From: Clostridiales bacterium
GTDB taxonomy: Bacteria; Bacillota; Clostridia; Christensenellales; CAG-138
Assembly (NCBI GenBank): GCA_004558825.1
Contig: SFDB01000001.1
Span: 62,001-126,000, forward strand
Length of the DNA: 64,000 nucleotides
Reading direction: 5' to 3'
The translations under genes were made by a program, and so were the position numbers. Below are positions 50,585-60,215 of this stretch, in pieces; positions within the stretch are counted from its first letter, which is position 1; each line of letters opens with the position of its first letter. A model generated the notes under the pieces. That model made no database searches. It was not told where the DNA came from and was given only the letters and a program-made list of their open reading frames with translations.

Positions 50585-50593
50585 TGGTATAAT
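50585..50593 (+). promoter_or_regulatory. Extended -10 promoter of the ABC transporter gene
   Basis: TGGTATAAT at 50585-50593 is a perfect extended -10; no convincing -35 is seen. It is divergent from the tRNA promoter and sets the coding start downstream at 50660. Confidence 0.55.
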
Positions 50594-50659
50594 CCAATCA
50601 AATTATTCTGTACCGCGCTCCTGCCGTGCTTGGCTTCGCGCGGTGCATACGGAGAAAAA

Positions 50660-52390
50660 ATGAAAAAGAAGTCTTTGCTCAGGAGGTTTGTACGATACTA
50701 CAATCCCCATCTTCCTATGTTCATGCTCGACATGTCGTGCGCGCTCATGATAGCGCTTATAGAAGTTGCGTATCCGCTTGCCTCAAAATATGCTCTCGGT
50801 ACGCTTCTCCCGGAAGGCATGTACGGCGCGTTTTTTGCCATCGTCGCGGGTGCCGCAGCCGCATATATGCTCAAGGCTTTCATGAGCTACGTCGTCACTT
50901 TTTTAGGGCATCAGCTTGGCGTCAAAATGGAGGCCGATATGCGCCGCGACATATTCACGCACATTCAAAGCCTTTCGTTCAGCTTTTACGATAAGTCACG
51001 AACGGGCATGCTGCTTTCGCGCTGCACAAACGACCTTTTTGACATAACCGAGCTTGCCCACCACGGCCCCGAGGATCTCTTTATATCCATACTTACTTTT
51101 CTCGGTGCATTCATAGTCATGATGACCATTGAATGGCGTCTCGCGCTGCTTCTGCTCTGCTGCATACCCGTGATAGTCGGCTTTGTCATGCTGCTTCGAA
51201 GGCGCATGTCAAGAGCGTCTCGAAAGGTCAAGGAGGGCGTAGCTGTCATAAACGCAGGCATCGAATCTTCAATATCGGGCGCAAGGGTGTCGCAGGCGTT
51301 CGCCAACGAAGCCCACGAAGTCGAAAAGTTCAACGGAGGCAACAAGCTTTTTGTTAACTCGAAAACGGAATACTATAAAACCATGGGCGCTTTCATGTGC
51401 GGCACCGACCTTTTTACAGGGCTTTTGAGCGTCATAGTTCTCGGCATGGGCGGCTACATGATAATAAAAAAGCGCATGGACCTTGTCGCGCTTCTGACTT
51501 TCTCGATGTACGTCACATCGTTCATAACGCCGCTCAAGAAACTCGCTCAATTTACTGAAACGTTCACCATGGGTATGTCGGGATTCGCTCGCTTCGCCGA
51601 AATAATGGACATCGAACCTGACATAAAGGATATGCCCGGCGCGACTCCGCTTGAAAATGTCAGGGGTGAAATCGAGCTTAAAAACGTAAGCTTTTCATAT
51701 GATAACAAAGTGGATGTGCTAAAAAACATCAGCCTTTCCGTTAAGCCCGGCATGAAGCTCGCCCTTGTCGGCTCGTCAGGCGGAGGCAAAACGACGCTCT
51801 GCCAGCTCATACCCCGCTTTTATGAACCAACGAGCGGCTCCGTTCTGATAGACGGACGCGATATCCGAACGGTAACGCTCAACTCGCTTAGAAGAAACAT
51901 AGGCATAGTCCAGCAGGATGTTTTCCTCTTCGCCGACACAATACGCGAAAACATACGGTACGGGCGCACAAGCGCAACCGACGATGAGATAATCGCCGCC
52001 GCAAAGGCTGCAGAAATACACGATGATATCATGGCTATGCCGGACGGCTACGATACTGTCGTTGGTGAACGCGGCGTAACGCTTTCGGGCGGTCAAAAGC
52101 AGCGCGTATCCATCGCGCGTATATTCCTCAAAAACCCGCCGATACTCATACTCGACGAAGCTACAAGCGCACTCGATTCCGCTACCGAGGCCCGTATAAC
52201 CGAAGCGCTTGACAGGCTCAGCGAAGGGCGTACCACGCTCATAATCGCCCACAGGCTGTCAACCATCAGGAACGCCGACGAAATAATCGTCATAGAAGGC
52301 GAGGGCATACTCGAGCGCGGCACGCACGATGAGCTCATGGCGTTCGGAGGCGTCTATAAACGGCTCAACGATGCGCAAATGCTTAAATAG
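50660..52390 (+). CDS. ABC transporter, fused permease and ATPase (exporter type)
   Basis: 576 aa from the ATG at 50660 (GGAG site); the in-frame ATG at 50549 lies upstream of the promoter. Six TM helices (about residues 18-310) precede the ATPase: Walker A GSSGGGKTTL near 372, signature LSGGQKQR near 474, Walker B ILILDEATS near 496. It is of the MsbA/LmrA half-transporter type and would homodimerise to export a lipid, drug or peptide. The substrate is unknown. A nucleoside kinase gene follows after 38 nt. Confidence 0.93.
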   Translation: MKKKSLLRRFVRYYNPHLPMFMLDMSCALMIALIEVAYPLASKYALGTLLPEGMYGAFFAIVAGAAAAYMLKAFMSYVVTFLGHQLGVKMEADMRRDIFTHIQSLSFSFYDKSRTGMLLSRCTNDLFDITELAHHGPEDLFISILTFLGAFIVMMTIEWRLALLLLCCIPVIVGFVMLLRRRMSRASRKVKEGVAVINAGIESSISGARVSQAFANEAHEVEKFNGGNKLFVNSKTEYYKTMGAFMCGTDLFTGLLSVIVLGMGGYMIIKKRMDLVALLTFSMYVTSFITPLKKLAQFTETFTMGMSGFARFAEIMDIEPDIKDMPGATPLENVRGEIELKNVSFSYDNKVDVLKNISLSVKPGMKLALVGSSGGGKTTLCQLIPRFYEPTSGSVLIDGRDIRTVTLNSLRRNIGIVQQDVFLFADTIRENIRYGRTSATDDEIIAAAKAAEIHDDIMAMPDGYDTVVGERGVTLSGGQKQRVSIARIFLKNPPILILDEATSALDSATEARITEALDRLSEGRTTLIIAHRLSTIRNADEIIVIEGEGILERGTHDELMAFGGVYKRLNDAQMLK

Positions 52391-52428
52391 CATGTTTCGG
52401 CTCACAAGCAAGCACAGGAGATACGATT

Positions 52429-54084
52429 ATGGTTTTTGACATTGACGGTTCAGTGATTGAGCTCGAGCGCGGCAAAAGCATACTCGACGCCGTAAATATT
52501 CTCGGGCTTTGCTCAGACACGCTGAGCGAACGCCCGCTCGCGGCTCAAATAGGCGGCGAGGTTTTCAATCTTTCATATACGCCGTTCAGGGATTCGAGCA
52601 TACACCTGCTCCGCTATCGAGACGAAGAGGGTAAGCGCGTCTACGAGCGTACGCTCGAATTCATATTCATAATCGCCGTAAGGCGTCTTTTCCCGGGCGC
52701 AAGGGTTTGCGTCCGTCATTCGCTCGGCTCCGGGCTTTATTTGACAATAGATAAACAGCCCGCTCTTTCGTTCGCCGAGGCCGAAGCTCTGAACGATGAA
52801 TGTCAGCGCATTGTCGACGCCGACGTACCGCTCATACGCAAGCGGCTCGACATAAAGGAGGCGCTCGCGTATTATGAGGCCGACGGTCAAGCAGACAAGG
52901 CAAAACTCTTAAAATGGCGTAAATTCAGTTATTTCGACGTCTATACAGCATTGGGATATATGGACTATTTCTACGGCGAAATGGCGCCGTCTACGTCCTA
53001 CGTCTCATCGTTCAAGGTCCACTATCTCGGGGGAGCCGTTGCGCTTTTGATGCCGTCAAGCTCTTCGCCCGATGCGCCTCTTGAATTCGTGCCTCAGCCC
53101 AAGCTTTGGCAGGTGTTTCGGCAAAGCGATGATTGGGGCAGGCTTATGACGTGCTCCACCGCTTCAGAGCTAAACAAGCGCGTAGAGGACGGCAGCGTTC
53201 ACGAGCTGATACGCGTCAATGAAGCGCTCCATGAGAAGGCGTATTCAAATATAGCCGACAAGATCGCCGAGTGCCGCGCGAAAGCGATAATGCTTGCGGG
53301 GCCGTCATCGTCAGGCAAAACAACAAGCGCAAACAGGATAGCTACACAGCTTCGTGTTCTCGGCCTTGACCCGATAATGCTGTCGCTTGATAACTATTAC
53401 ATCGACCGCGACGATATACCCGCCGACGAAAACGGCGAAAAGGATCTTGAGCACATAAACACTCTTGACATTGCCCGTTTCAGGCGCGATCTCGTATCGC
53501 TTACGGCCGGCGAAGAAACAGAAGTGCCCATTTTCAACTTTATGACGGGCCGCCGCGAAAAAAACGGGCGCATTCTCAAGCTCCACTCCGACCAGCCGCT
53601 TATAATCGAAGGCATACATGGCCTGAATCCTACGCTCATCGACGAGCATATACGGAGCAACGACATATTTAAGGTATACGTCAGCGCTCTTACCACAATG
53701 AACCTTGACGACCACAACCGCATAAAGACTACAGATGTGCGCCTTCTCAGGCGGCTCGTGCGCGATTTCAAGACGCGCAACGCTTCCATGGAGCATACGC
53801 TTTCGATGTGGGCATCGGTGCGTCGCGGCGAAGAAAGATGGATATTCCCGTATCAGGAGAATGCCGACGTAATACTTAACACGACGCTCCACTATGAGAT
53901 TGCCGTGCTAAAAAAATATGTATATCCGCTTCTTCTGGACGTTCCTCCCGAAAGCCCCTGGTTTTGCGGCGCAAGAAGCATTGTCAAATTCCTTAACTAT
54001 TTTCTCGACGCAAGCGTTGAGGACGAAATACCGCCTACATCCGTTCTGCGCGAGTTCATAGGCGGCAACACATTCTATAACTGA
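52429..54084 (+). CDS. Nucleoside (uridine-type) kinase with TGS-like N-terminus
   Basis: 551 aa. The N-terminal region (about 1-70) is TGS-like and the next part resembles the threonyl-tRNA synthetase second domain. The C-terminal phosphoribulokinase/uridine kinase domain has Walker A AGPSSSGKTT near residue 288 and the DNYYIDRDDIP and EGIHGLNP motifs. The family is annotated as nucleoside or uridine kinase; substrate range is not known. The start at 52429 is preceded by an AGGAG site. It is followed by larE after 13 nt. Confidence 0.88.
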   Translation: MVFDIDGSVIELERGKSILDAVNILGLCSDTLSERPLAAQIGGEVFNLSYTPFRDSSIHLLRYRDEEGKRVYERTLEFIFIIAVRRLFPGARVCVRHSLGSGLYLTIDKQPALSFAEAEALNDECQRIVDADVPLIRKRLDIKEALAYYEADGQADKAKLLKWRKFSYFDVYTALGYMDYFYGEMAPSTSYVSSFKVHYLGGAVALLMPSSSSPDAPLEFVPQPKLWQVFRQSDDWGRLMTCSTASELNKRVEDGSVHELIRVNEALHEKAYSNIADKIAECRAKAIMLAGPSSSGKTTSANRIATQLRVLGLDPIMLSLDNYYIDRDDIPADENGEKDLEHINTLDIARFRRDLVSLTAGEETEVPIFNFMTGRREKNGRILKLHSDQPLIIEGIHGLNPTLIDEHIRSNDIFKVYVSALTTMNLDDHNRIKTTDVRLLRRLVRDFKTRNASMEHTLSMWASVRRGEERWIFPYQENADVILNTTLHYEIAVLKKYVYPLLLDVPPESPWFCGARSIVKFLNYFLDASVEDEIPPTSVLREFIGGNTFYN

Positions 54085-54097
54085 TTCGGAGGGTTTT

Positions 54098-54856
54098 GTG
54101 GAGTTAATTTCATTTTTCAATGAAGTAAAGGAGGCTGCGATAGCGTTTTCGGGCGGCGTAGACTCATCGTTTCTGCTGTACGCCGCAAAGCGGTTTGAAT
54201 GCAACGCACGCGCCTATTTTGTAAAAACGCAGTTTCAGCCCGAATTCGAGCTCGACGAGGCCGTTAAATTCGCCGAATCGCTCGATATGCCGCTGACCGT
54301 GCTTTCATACGATATTCTGGCTCATGAGGAAATCGCCCGAAACAGCCCCGAACGCTGCTATTATTGCAAAAGCGCAATAATGAAGCTCATATTCGACGCC
54401 GCTGCCCGCGACGGCTTCAGCACAGTCCTCGACGGAACGAACGCCTCCGACGAAGCGCTCGACCGTCCCGGGATGAAGGCGATACATGAGCTCGGTGTCC
54501 GCTCGCCGCTTCGCGAATGCGGGTTGACAAAAAAAGAAATACGCGCCCTTTTGAAGGCGGCAAAGCTGTCCGTTTGGAATAAGCCCGCATATTCATGCCT
54601 TGCTACGCGCGTGCCGTTTGGGACAAGCCTCTCCGAAACGCTGCTCTCAAATGTCGAGGATGCCGAAAACGCGCTTTTCGATTTGGGTTTTTCCGATTTT
54701 CGCGCAAGGGTGTGCAGCGATGGCACCGCACTTTTGCAATTTACGGGCGATCAGCTCTCCGACGCGCTCGACATGGAAGAGCGCATAGTCTCCGACATTT
54801 CGCCGTATTTTCGCATTGTAAGAATTGACCGCACGGCAAGGGAGAAGCGCCCATGA
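54098..54856 (+). CDS. larE: ATP-dependent sulfur transferase LarE (nickel-pincer cofactor synthesis)
   Basis: 252 aa from a GTG at 54098 (CGGAGGG site). The PP-loop is AFSGGVDSS at residues 16-24. Cysteines C87 and C90 (RCYYCK) and C167 (KPAYSCLATR) match the three-cysteine class of LarE that can hold a [4Fe-4S] cluster, rather than the single sacrificial cysteine form. It adds sulfur to pyridinium-3,5-biscarboxylate mononucleotide made by LarB. It overlaps larB by 4 nt. Confidence 0.92.
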   Translation: MELISFFNEVKEAAIAFSGGVDSSFLLYAAKRFECNARAYFVKTQFQPEFELDEAVKFAESLDMPLTVLSYDILAHEEIARNSPERCYYCKSAIMKLIFDAAARDGFSTVLDGTNASDEALDRPGMKAIHELGVRSPLRECGLTKKEIRALLKAAKLSVWNKPAYSCLATRVPFGTSLSETLLSNVEDAENALFDLGFSDFRARVCSDGTALLQFTGDQLSDALDMEERIVSDISPYFRIVRIDRTAREKRP

Positions 54857-55608
54857 ACGATCCCGAAACGCTCGCCCTGCTCGAGGCCGTAAAAAGCGGC
54901 GCCGTCGAGCCTTCAGAAGCAATAAGGCGGCTAAAGCTCATGCCCTTTGAGGACATAGGCTATGCAAACGTCGACCATCACCGCAGCATACGCCAGGGCG
55001 TCCAAGAAGTGATATTCGCGCAGGGGAAAACGCCCGAACAGATTAAAGGCATACTCGCTTCCATGGCAAAGCACGGTGATAAAAACATACTTTTGACGAG
55101 GCTCAGCCGCGAAGCGTATCTGGCGGTTTGCACAGAATTTCCGATAGAATACCATGACGATGCACATATAGGCGTTGCACTCCCGTCCGCAGCGGAGCGC
55201 GTAGGCTGCGTAGTCGTTGCGACCGGCGGGACAAGCGACATACCCGTCGCCGAGGAGGCCGCGGTCACTGCCGAAACGCTCGGCAGCAATGTGGTAAAAA
55301 TGTACGATGTCGGCGTTTCAGGCATCCATCGCCTTATGAGCAGGCTCGACATATTGTCGTCCGCTCGCGCCATCGTTGCTGTCGCCGGCATGGAGGGCGC
55401 TCTCGCAAGCGTTATCGGAGGGCTTGTAAGCTGCCCCGTAATCGCTGTGCCGACAAGCATAGGCTACGGTGCAAGCTTCGGCGGCGTCGCGGCCCTGCTT
55501 TCGATGCTCAACTCCTGCGCAAGCGGTGTAAGCGTCGTCAACATCGATAACGGATTTGGCGCGGGATACATTGCCAACATGATAAACAAGACGGAGGGAA
55601 TCCAATGA
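54853..55608 (+). CDS. larB: Nickel pincer cofactor biosynthesis protein LarB
   Basis: 251 aa. The N-terminal helical part is followed by a PurE-like carboxylase domain: VVVATGGTSDIPVAEEA near residue 119, VYDVGVSGIHR-type MYDVGVSGIHRLM, and VAGMEGALASVIGGL near 178. It carboxylates and hydrolyses nicotinic acid adenine dinucleotide to the pincer precursor. ATGA overlaps on both sides link it to larE and larC. Confidence 0.95.
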   Translation: MNDPETLALLEAVKSGAVEPSEAIRRLKLMPFEDIGYANVDHHRSIRQGVQEVIFAQGKTPEQIKGILASMAKHGDKNILLTRLSREAYLAVCTEFPIEYHDDAHIGVALPSAAERVGCVVVATGGTSDIPVAEEAAVTAETLGSNVVKMYDVGVSGIHRLMSRLDILSSARAIVAVAGMEGALASVIGGLVSCPVIAVPTSIGYGASFGGVAALLSMLNSCASGVSVVNIDNGFGAGYIANMINKTEGIQ

Positions 55609-56819
55609 GAACTCTTTATCTCGAATGCGGAATGGGCGCGGCGGGCGATATGATATGCGCGGCGCTTTTTGAGCTTATCGACGATAAGCGATCGTTCGCC
55701 GATAAAATTACGTCCATTTTCCCCGACTTTATAAGCATATCGTTTGAAAGTGCGGAAACCTGCGGCATTCTCGGCACACGCATGCGCGTATGCATACACG
55801 GCCAAGAGGAGCATTCTCACGACACGAATCACCGTCCGCATGAGCGCAATGAACATCACCATGAGCACCGCTCATTGGCGGATATAGAGGAAATAATCGA
55901 TTCTCTCGACGTTTCGCCGCGCGTCAAAGGCGATGCAAAGGCCGTATACACGCTCATCGCCGAGGCTGAATCGGCAGTCCACGGCAGGAGCGTTTCGCAG
56001 GTACACTTTCACGAGCTCGGCGCAATCGATGCGGTTGCCGACGTCGTAACTGCATCTATGCTTTTTGAACAGATTAACCCGCAGCGCGTGATTGTCTCGC
56101 CCGTATGCGTCGGGAAAGGCTATGTAAAATGTGCGCACGGCATGCTGCCGGTACCCGCGCCCGCAACGGCGCGTCTGCTCCAAGACATACCGATATACGC
56201 GGGCGATATCGAAAGCGAGCTTTGTACTCCGACAGGCGCGGCGCTTCTGAAGCATTTCGCAGGCGAATTTTCTTCCATGCCCACTATGCGCGTGTCATGC
56301 GTCGGCTGCGGCATCGGCTCAAAGCGCTTTGAGCGCGCAAACTGCGTGCGCTCGCTCCTGGGCGAAGACGGCAATCCGCCCGAAAGCTGCCGCGACAGCG
56401 TTGCCGAGCTCCGCTGCAATATAGACGACATGACCGGAGAGGCGGTATCATTCGCCGCGCAGGCGCTGCTTTCAGGCGGAGCGCTTGACGTATATACAAT
56501 CCCGATAACCATGAAGAAAGGCCGCCCTGCATATATGCTCTGCGTTATATGCGGCCGCGATGACGCGGAAAAGCTCGCGCATCTCATGCTCAAGCACACA
56601 TCTACGCTTGGCGTGCGCATAAGCTTTTCTGAGCGTCTCGTCATGGAGCGTCATACAGAGACCCGTCCCGTCTTCGGGGGAAATGTTCGCTTAAAGCGCG
56701 CGGCGCTCGGCGATATTGAACGCTCTAAACTCGAGTATGACGACGTAGCCGAGTTCGCTAAGGCGAACGACATTTCGTATGCTTCAGCATATGACATCCT
56801 TACGGATGGCCTTCGCTAA
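55605..56819 (+). CDS. larC: Nickel insertion protein LarC
   Basis: 404 aa in one uninterrupted frame; in Lactiplantibacillus larC is split and joined by frameshifting, so this is the fused form. It starts MRTLYLECGMGAAGDM and has a His-rich stretch (about residues 66-89, e.g. HERNEHHHEHR) suited to nickel binding, followed by HFHELGAIDAVADVV near 127 and CGIGSKRFE near 234. It is a CTP-dependent nickel cyclometallase. The larA racemase gene is not in the window. Confidence 0.95.
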   Translation: MRTLYLECGMGAAGDMICAALFELIDDKRSFADKITSIFPDFISISFESAETCGILGTRMRVCIHGQEEHSHDTNHRPHERNEHHHEHRSLADIEEIIDSLDVSPRVKGDAKAVYTLIAEAESAVHGRSVSQVHFHELGAIDAVADVVTASMLFEQINPQRVIVSPVCVGKGYVKCAHGMLPVPAPATARLLQDIPIYAGDIESELCTPTGAALLKHFAGEFSSMPTMRVSCVGCGIGSKRFERANCVRSLLGEDGNPPESCRDSVAELRCNIDDMTGEAVSFAAQALLSGGALDVYTIPITMKKGRPAYMLCVICGRDDAEKLAHLMLKHTSTLGVRISFSERLVMERHTETRPVFGGNVRLKRAALGDIERSKLEYDDVAEFAKANDISYASAYDILTDGLR

Positions 56820-56879
56820 CGTTTTCGGAACCTTTCTCTGCCTGAATCGTCTTTATTAAAAAAGCAAGGAGACACCATC

Positions 56880-58169
56880 ATGGCAAAGAGAATCGTTTCA
56901 TGTTTATTGTGCGTGCTTATACTCGCATCTGTCGCCGCATCGCTTTGCGCTTGTTCGGTCAGCGTCGAGCCTTCAGGCGGCAAGACGAAAAATTTAATTG
57001 AGGACGCGCATATTACGCCGGGCGCAAAAAGCGCCGATGCGCTCAACAAAGCGTACACGCCCGCCGTTGCCGAATTTGCGCTCAAGCTGTTCAAACAAAG
57101 CTTGAACGACGATGGCAATACGCTCATATCCCCGTTGTCCGTCATTTGTGCGCTCGCTATGACAATGAACGGTGCGCGCGGCGAAACTCTTGCGCAGGCC
57201 GAAAACGTGTTTGGCATGGATATCGACAGCCTCAATGAATATCTCGGCGCATACATTTCCGCTCTCCCGCAGGGTGAAAAATACAAGCTTTCACTCGCAA
57301 ACTCGATATGGTTCACCGATAAGAACCAATTTGACGTGCGAACTGATTTTTTGCAGCTCAATGCAGACATATACGGCGCCGATATCTATAAGACAGTGTT
57401 TGACGGCAAGGCCGTCAAAACCATTAACAACTGGGTCAAGGGAAAGACCGACGGCACGATCGATCGCATAATAGAAGATGTTGATGACGATAACGTAATG
57501 TTCCTGATAAACGCGCTCGCGTTCGACTCCGAGTGGCAGGTCATATACGAGGATGAGTCCTCCGTGCGCGACAACGCTTTCACTAATGCCGACGGCACGG
57601 TAAGCACCGTCAAAATGATGTTTTCCGGCGAAGGCACATATCTAGACGACGGCAGCGCAACGGGCTTCATAAAGCACTACGCCGATGCAAAATACGCTTT
57701 CGCGGCACTTCTGCCGAACGAAGGAGTAAGCGTTTTCGACTACATCGCTTCCATGTCCGGCGAGAAGCTATGCGAAACGCTCTCGAATGCTCGTGCGTCC
57801 GCTGTTAACGTGGGGCTACCCAAATTTGAAAGCAGCTTCAGCGCGGAGATGAGCGAGGCGCTGAAGGCTCTCGGAATGAGTGACGCCTTTGACCGCAGTG
57901 CCGCCGACTTTAGCGGCATTGCCTCCCTCGACTCATGTCACACTCTTTACATAAGCAAGGTGCTTCATAAGACTTTCATATCCGTAGGCGAGCGCGGCAC
58001 AAGGGCGGGCGCGACTACGGCCGTGGTGATGAATTATTGTACGTCTGAAGGACCCGTTGAAGAATTAAAAACGGTCGTGCTCGACCGCCCGTTCGTCTAT
58101 ATGATAATCGACTGCGAAACAATGCTGCCCATTTTCATAGGTGTGCAAACAACCATGCCCAATGCTTGA
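56880..58169 (+). CDS. Serpin family protease inhibitor, lipoprotein
   Basis: 429 aa. A lipoprotein signal ends LCAC (Cys25), so it is anchored to the outer face of the membrane. The serpin fold follows (NTLISPLSVICALAMTMNGARG near residue 80; NDK-type NNWVKGKTDGTIDRI near 183; shutter and breach motifs present). The hinge GERGTRAGATTAVV has small residues at P12-P9, consistent with inhibitory serpins. Counting from the hinge, P1 falls near Tyr/Cys in NYCTS. It may guard the cell against host or self proteases. It stands 60 nt after larC and shares its strand. Confidence 0.93.
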   Translation: MAKRIVSCLLCVLILASVAASLCACSVSVEPSGGKTKNLIEDAHITPGAKSADALNKAYTPAVAEFALKLFKQSLNDDGNTLISPLSVICALAMTMNGARGETLAQAENVFGMDIDSLNEYLGAYISALPQGEKYKLSLANSIWFTDKNQFDVRTDFLQLNADIYGADIYKTVFDGKAVKTINNWVKGKTDGTIDRIIEDVDDDNVMFLINALAFDSEWQVIYEDESSVRDNAFTNADGTVSTVKMMFSGEGTYLDDGSATGFIKHYADAKYAFAALLPNEGVSVFDYIASMSGEKLCETLSNARASAVNVGLPKFESSFSAEMSEALKALGMSDAFDRSAADFSGIASLDSCHTLYISKVLHKTFISVGERGTRAGATTAVVMNYCTSEGPVEELKTVVLDRPFVYMIIDCETMLPIFIGVQTTMPNA

Positions 58170-58184
58170 CGCCAAGGAGGTTTT

Positions 58185-58520
58185 ATGGCTGCATCGCTTG
58201 AGTATGTCGAATTCGTCTGCTACCGAATAAAGGGGGCGGGGGACGTACGCTTCAAAAAAATGTTCGGCGAATACATGGTTTATGTGAATGACAAACCGCT
58301 TCTTTTGGTCTGTGACGACACTGTATACGTTAAAAAATTAGACGCGCTCGGCGAGCTGATGCGCAACGCGCCCTTAGGGATGCCGTACAACGGCGCAAAA
58401 GAGCATTACATACTCGATATAGGCGACGAAAAGCTCACGAGAAGCGTTATAGATGTGCTTGAGCCCATAACGCCTATACCAGCGCCTCGAAAGAAGAAAG
58501 CCGCAAAAAGCGCAACTTGA
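58185..58520 (+). CDS. TfoX N-terminal domain protein
   Basis: 111 aa with the TfoX/Sxy N domain (VRFKKMFGEYMVYVNDKPLLLVCDDTVYVKK region near residue 24; the MFGEY motif is diagnostic). The C-terminal TfoX domain of competence regulators is absent, and a Lys-rich tail ends the protein. In Bacillota such short proteins are of unknown function and are not evidence for competence. It lies 15 nt after the serpin with AAGGAGG upstream. Confidence 0.85.
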   Translation: MAASLEYVEFVCYRIKGAGDVRFKKMFGEYMVYVNDKPLLLVCDDTVYVKKLDALGELMRNAPLGMPYNGAKEHYILDIGDEKLTRSVIDVLEPITPIPAPRKKKAAKSAT

Positions 58521-58593
58521 TTTTCAAACCCCGTCAAAATGCAGTCTACGTTTGATTTCGCTGATATTTTTGCAAAGCCGGGCTGCAGTATCA

Positions 58594-58624
58594 AATAAAA
58601 AGTGCCGAAGCATTGCTTCGGCAC
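58594..58624 (-). terminator. Terminator of rpsB-tsf
   Basis: Perfect 10-bp stem GTGCCGAAGC / GCTTCGGCAC (58602-58611 with 58615-58624), followed on the minus strand by TTTTTATTT. It is less good in the plus direction but may also stop transcripts of the tfoX gene. Confidence 0.88.
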
Positions 58625-58650
58625 CTATTTTCGCGTATCCTTCAGAGGGA

Positions 58651-59310
58651 TTATTTCTTCATCTGGCTCATTACTTCGTCGGCGAAGTTATCTTCACGCT
58701 TCTGAAGTCCCTCGCCCATCTCGTAGCGCACGAAACGACGAACGGTAATCTTCTCGCCGATTTTTGCGACCGCCTCGTTGATAAGCTGAGCAATTGTCCT
58801 CTCAGGATCCTTAACAAACGGCTGCTCCATGAGGCAAACCTCTTTATAGTACTTCTCGATGCGGCCTTCGACCATCTTGTCGATGATGTTCATGGGCTTG
58901 GGCTTGGGCTCGTTGAGCGCCTGCTCGCGAAGGATCTTCTTCTCGTGCTCGATCTCGTCCTGGTTGACCTCTTCTTTTCTTATATATGTCGGCTTCGCCG
59001 CGGCTATCTGCATTGCGATATCATGTACGAGCTCCTTAAATGCATCCGTCTTTGCGACGAAGTCCGTCTCGCAGTTGACCTCGACGAGAACGCCGATTTT
59101 GCCGCCCATATGCACATAAGAGTCGACAATACCCTCGGCAGCGATTCTTGCGGCTTTCTTTGCGCTCGCCGCAAGGCTCTTCTCGCGAAGGTAATCCATC
59201 GCCTTATCCATATCGCCGTTGCACTCTACAAGCGCCTTCTTGCAGTCCATCATGCCCGCACCGCTCATCTCGCGAAGCGCCATTACGTCTTTAGCTGTAA
59301 ATTCTGCCAT
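58651..59310 (-). CDS. tsf: Elongation factor Ts
   Basis: 219 aa, the short form found in many clostridia. The N-terminal UBA-like domain (ALREMSGAGMMDCKKALVE, about residues 11-29) and the core with VEVNCETDFVAKTDAF near 76 are intact. It catalyses GDP release from EF-Tu. The start at 59310 has an AGGAGG site. It follows rpsB by 46 nt, the universal order. Confidence 0.97.
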   Translation of the reverse strand: MAEFTAKDVMALREMSGAGMMDCKKALVECNGDMDKAMDYLREKSLAASAKKAARIAAEGIVDSYVHMGGKIGVLVEVNCETDFVAKTDAFKELVHDIAMQIAAAKPTYIRKEEVNQDEIEHEKKILREQALNEPKPKPMNIIDKMVEGRIEKYYKEVCLMEQPFVKDPERTIAQLINEAVAKIGEKITVRRFVRYEMGEGLQKREDNFADEVMSQMKK

Positions 59311-59356
59311 GTTGACCTCCTGTTGTTAATATCTTTATATTCCGTCTCGCTGTGGA

Positions 59357-60103
59357 TTAGAAGTTTTCAAGCTCCTGCGGTTCATCCTGAGCGTCTTCGT
59401 TCTCTTCGGGCTCCATCTGCTCGCCCTGACGGCCTTCAATAACAGCGTCTGCCATCTTGCCGGCTATAAGCTTGACCGCGCGGATAGCGTCGTCGTTGCC
59501 GGGGATAACGTAGTCGATCTCATCCGGGTCGCAGTTTGTATCTACGATGCCGATTATCGGGATATTAAGGGCGCGTGCCTCGAGAACGGCAATGTGCTCC
59601 TTGCGCGGGTCAACAACAAACATGGCGCCCGGGAGCTTCTTCATTTCTTTAATACCGCCGAGGTTCTTCTCGAGCTTTTCCTGCTCTGCCTTAAGCTTGA
59701 TGACTTCCTTCTTCGGAAGAAGATCGAAATCTCCGTTTTCTTCCATCTGCTCTATTTTACGGAGCTTTGCGATACGGGTCTGAATCGTCTTGAAGTTTGT
59801 GAGCATACCACCGAGCCAACGCTGGTTGACATAGTACATGCCGCAGCGCCTTGCCTCCTGCTCGATGGACTCCTGAGCCTGCTTCTTTGTGCCAACGAAG
59901 AGGATCGTTTCACCGTTTGCAGAGAGCTGCTGTATAAAGTTATATGCATCGTCTATCTTTTTGACCGTCTTCTGAAGGTCGATGATATAGATACCGTTGC
60001 GCTCGGTGAAGATGTATTCCCTCATCTTCGGATTCCAGCGGCGCGTCTGATGACCAAAGTGTACGCCCGCTTCGAGAAGCTGTTTCATTGAGATTGCTGA
60101 CAT
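59357..60103 (-). CDS. rpsB: 30S ribosomal protein S2
   Basis: 248 aa from the ATG at 60103 (AAGGAGG 8 nt upstream). It starts MSAISMKQLLEAGVHFGHQTRRWNPKM and includes RWLGGMLTNFKTI near residue 96 and the conserved PGNDDAIRAVKLI. The C-terminal tail is acidic. It is a primary small-subunit protein. The upstream in-frame extension to 60160 lacks a site. Confidence 0.97.
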   Translation of the reverse strand: MSAISMKQLLEAGVHFGHQTRRWNPKMREYIFTERNGIYIIDLQKTVKKIDDAYNFIQQLSANGETILFVGTKKQAQESIEQEARRCGMYYVNQRWLGGMLTNFKTIQTRIAKLRKIEQMEENGDFDLLPKKEVIKLKAEQEKLEKNLGGIKEMKKLPGAMFVVDPRKEHIAVLEARALNIPIIGIVDTNCDPDEIDYVIPGNDDAIRAVKLIAGKMADAVIEGRQGEQMEPEENEDAQDEPQELENF

Positions 60104-60215
60104 TGATTTTTCCTCCTTGTTTTTGCCACCTTGCGCTTCATATCCGGCGGAAAACCGCATCGTTAATAACGCGGCAACACCCCGCAGAATCGGCGCAAGT
60201 GCGTATTACCGATGA

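Noticed and set aside
55605..56819. Programmed frameshift in larC
   Set aside because: The gene reads through all domains in one frame; no internal stop or slippery-site split is present.
58185..58520. Evidence for natural competence from the TfoX-like protein
   Set aside because: Only the N-terminal domain is present, no com genes are near, and such proteins are common in non-competent Bacillota.
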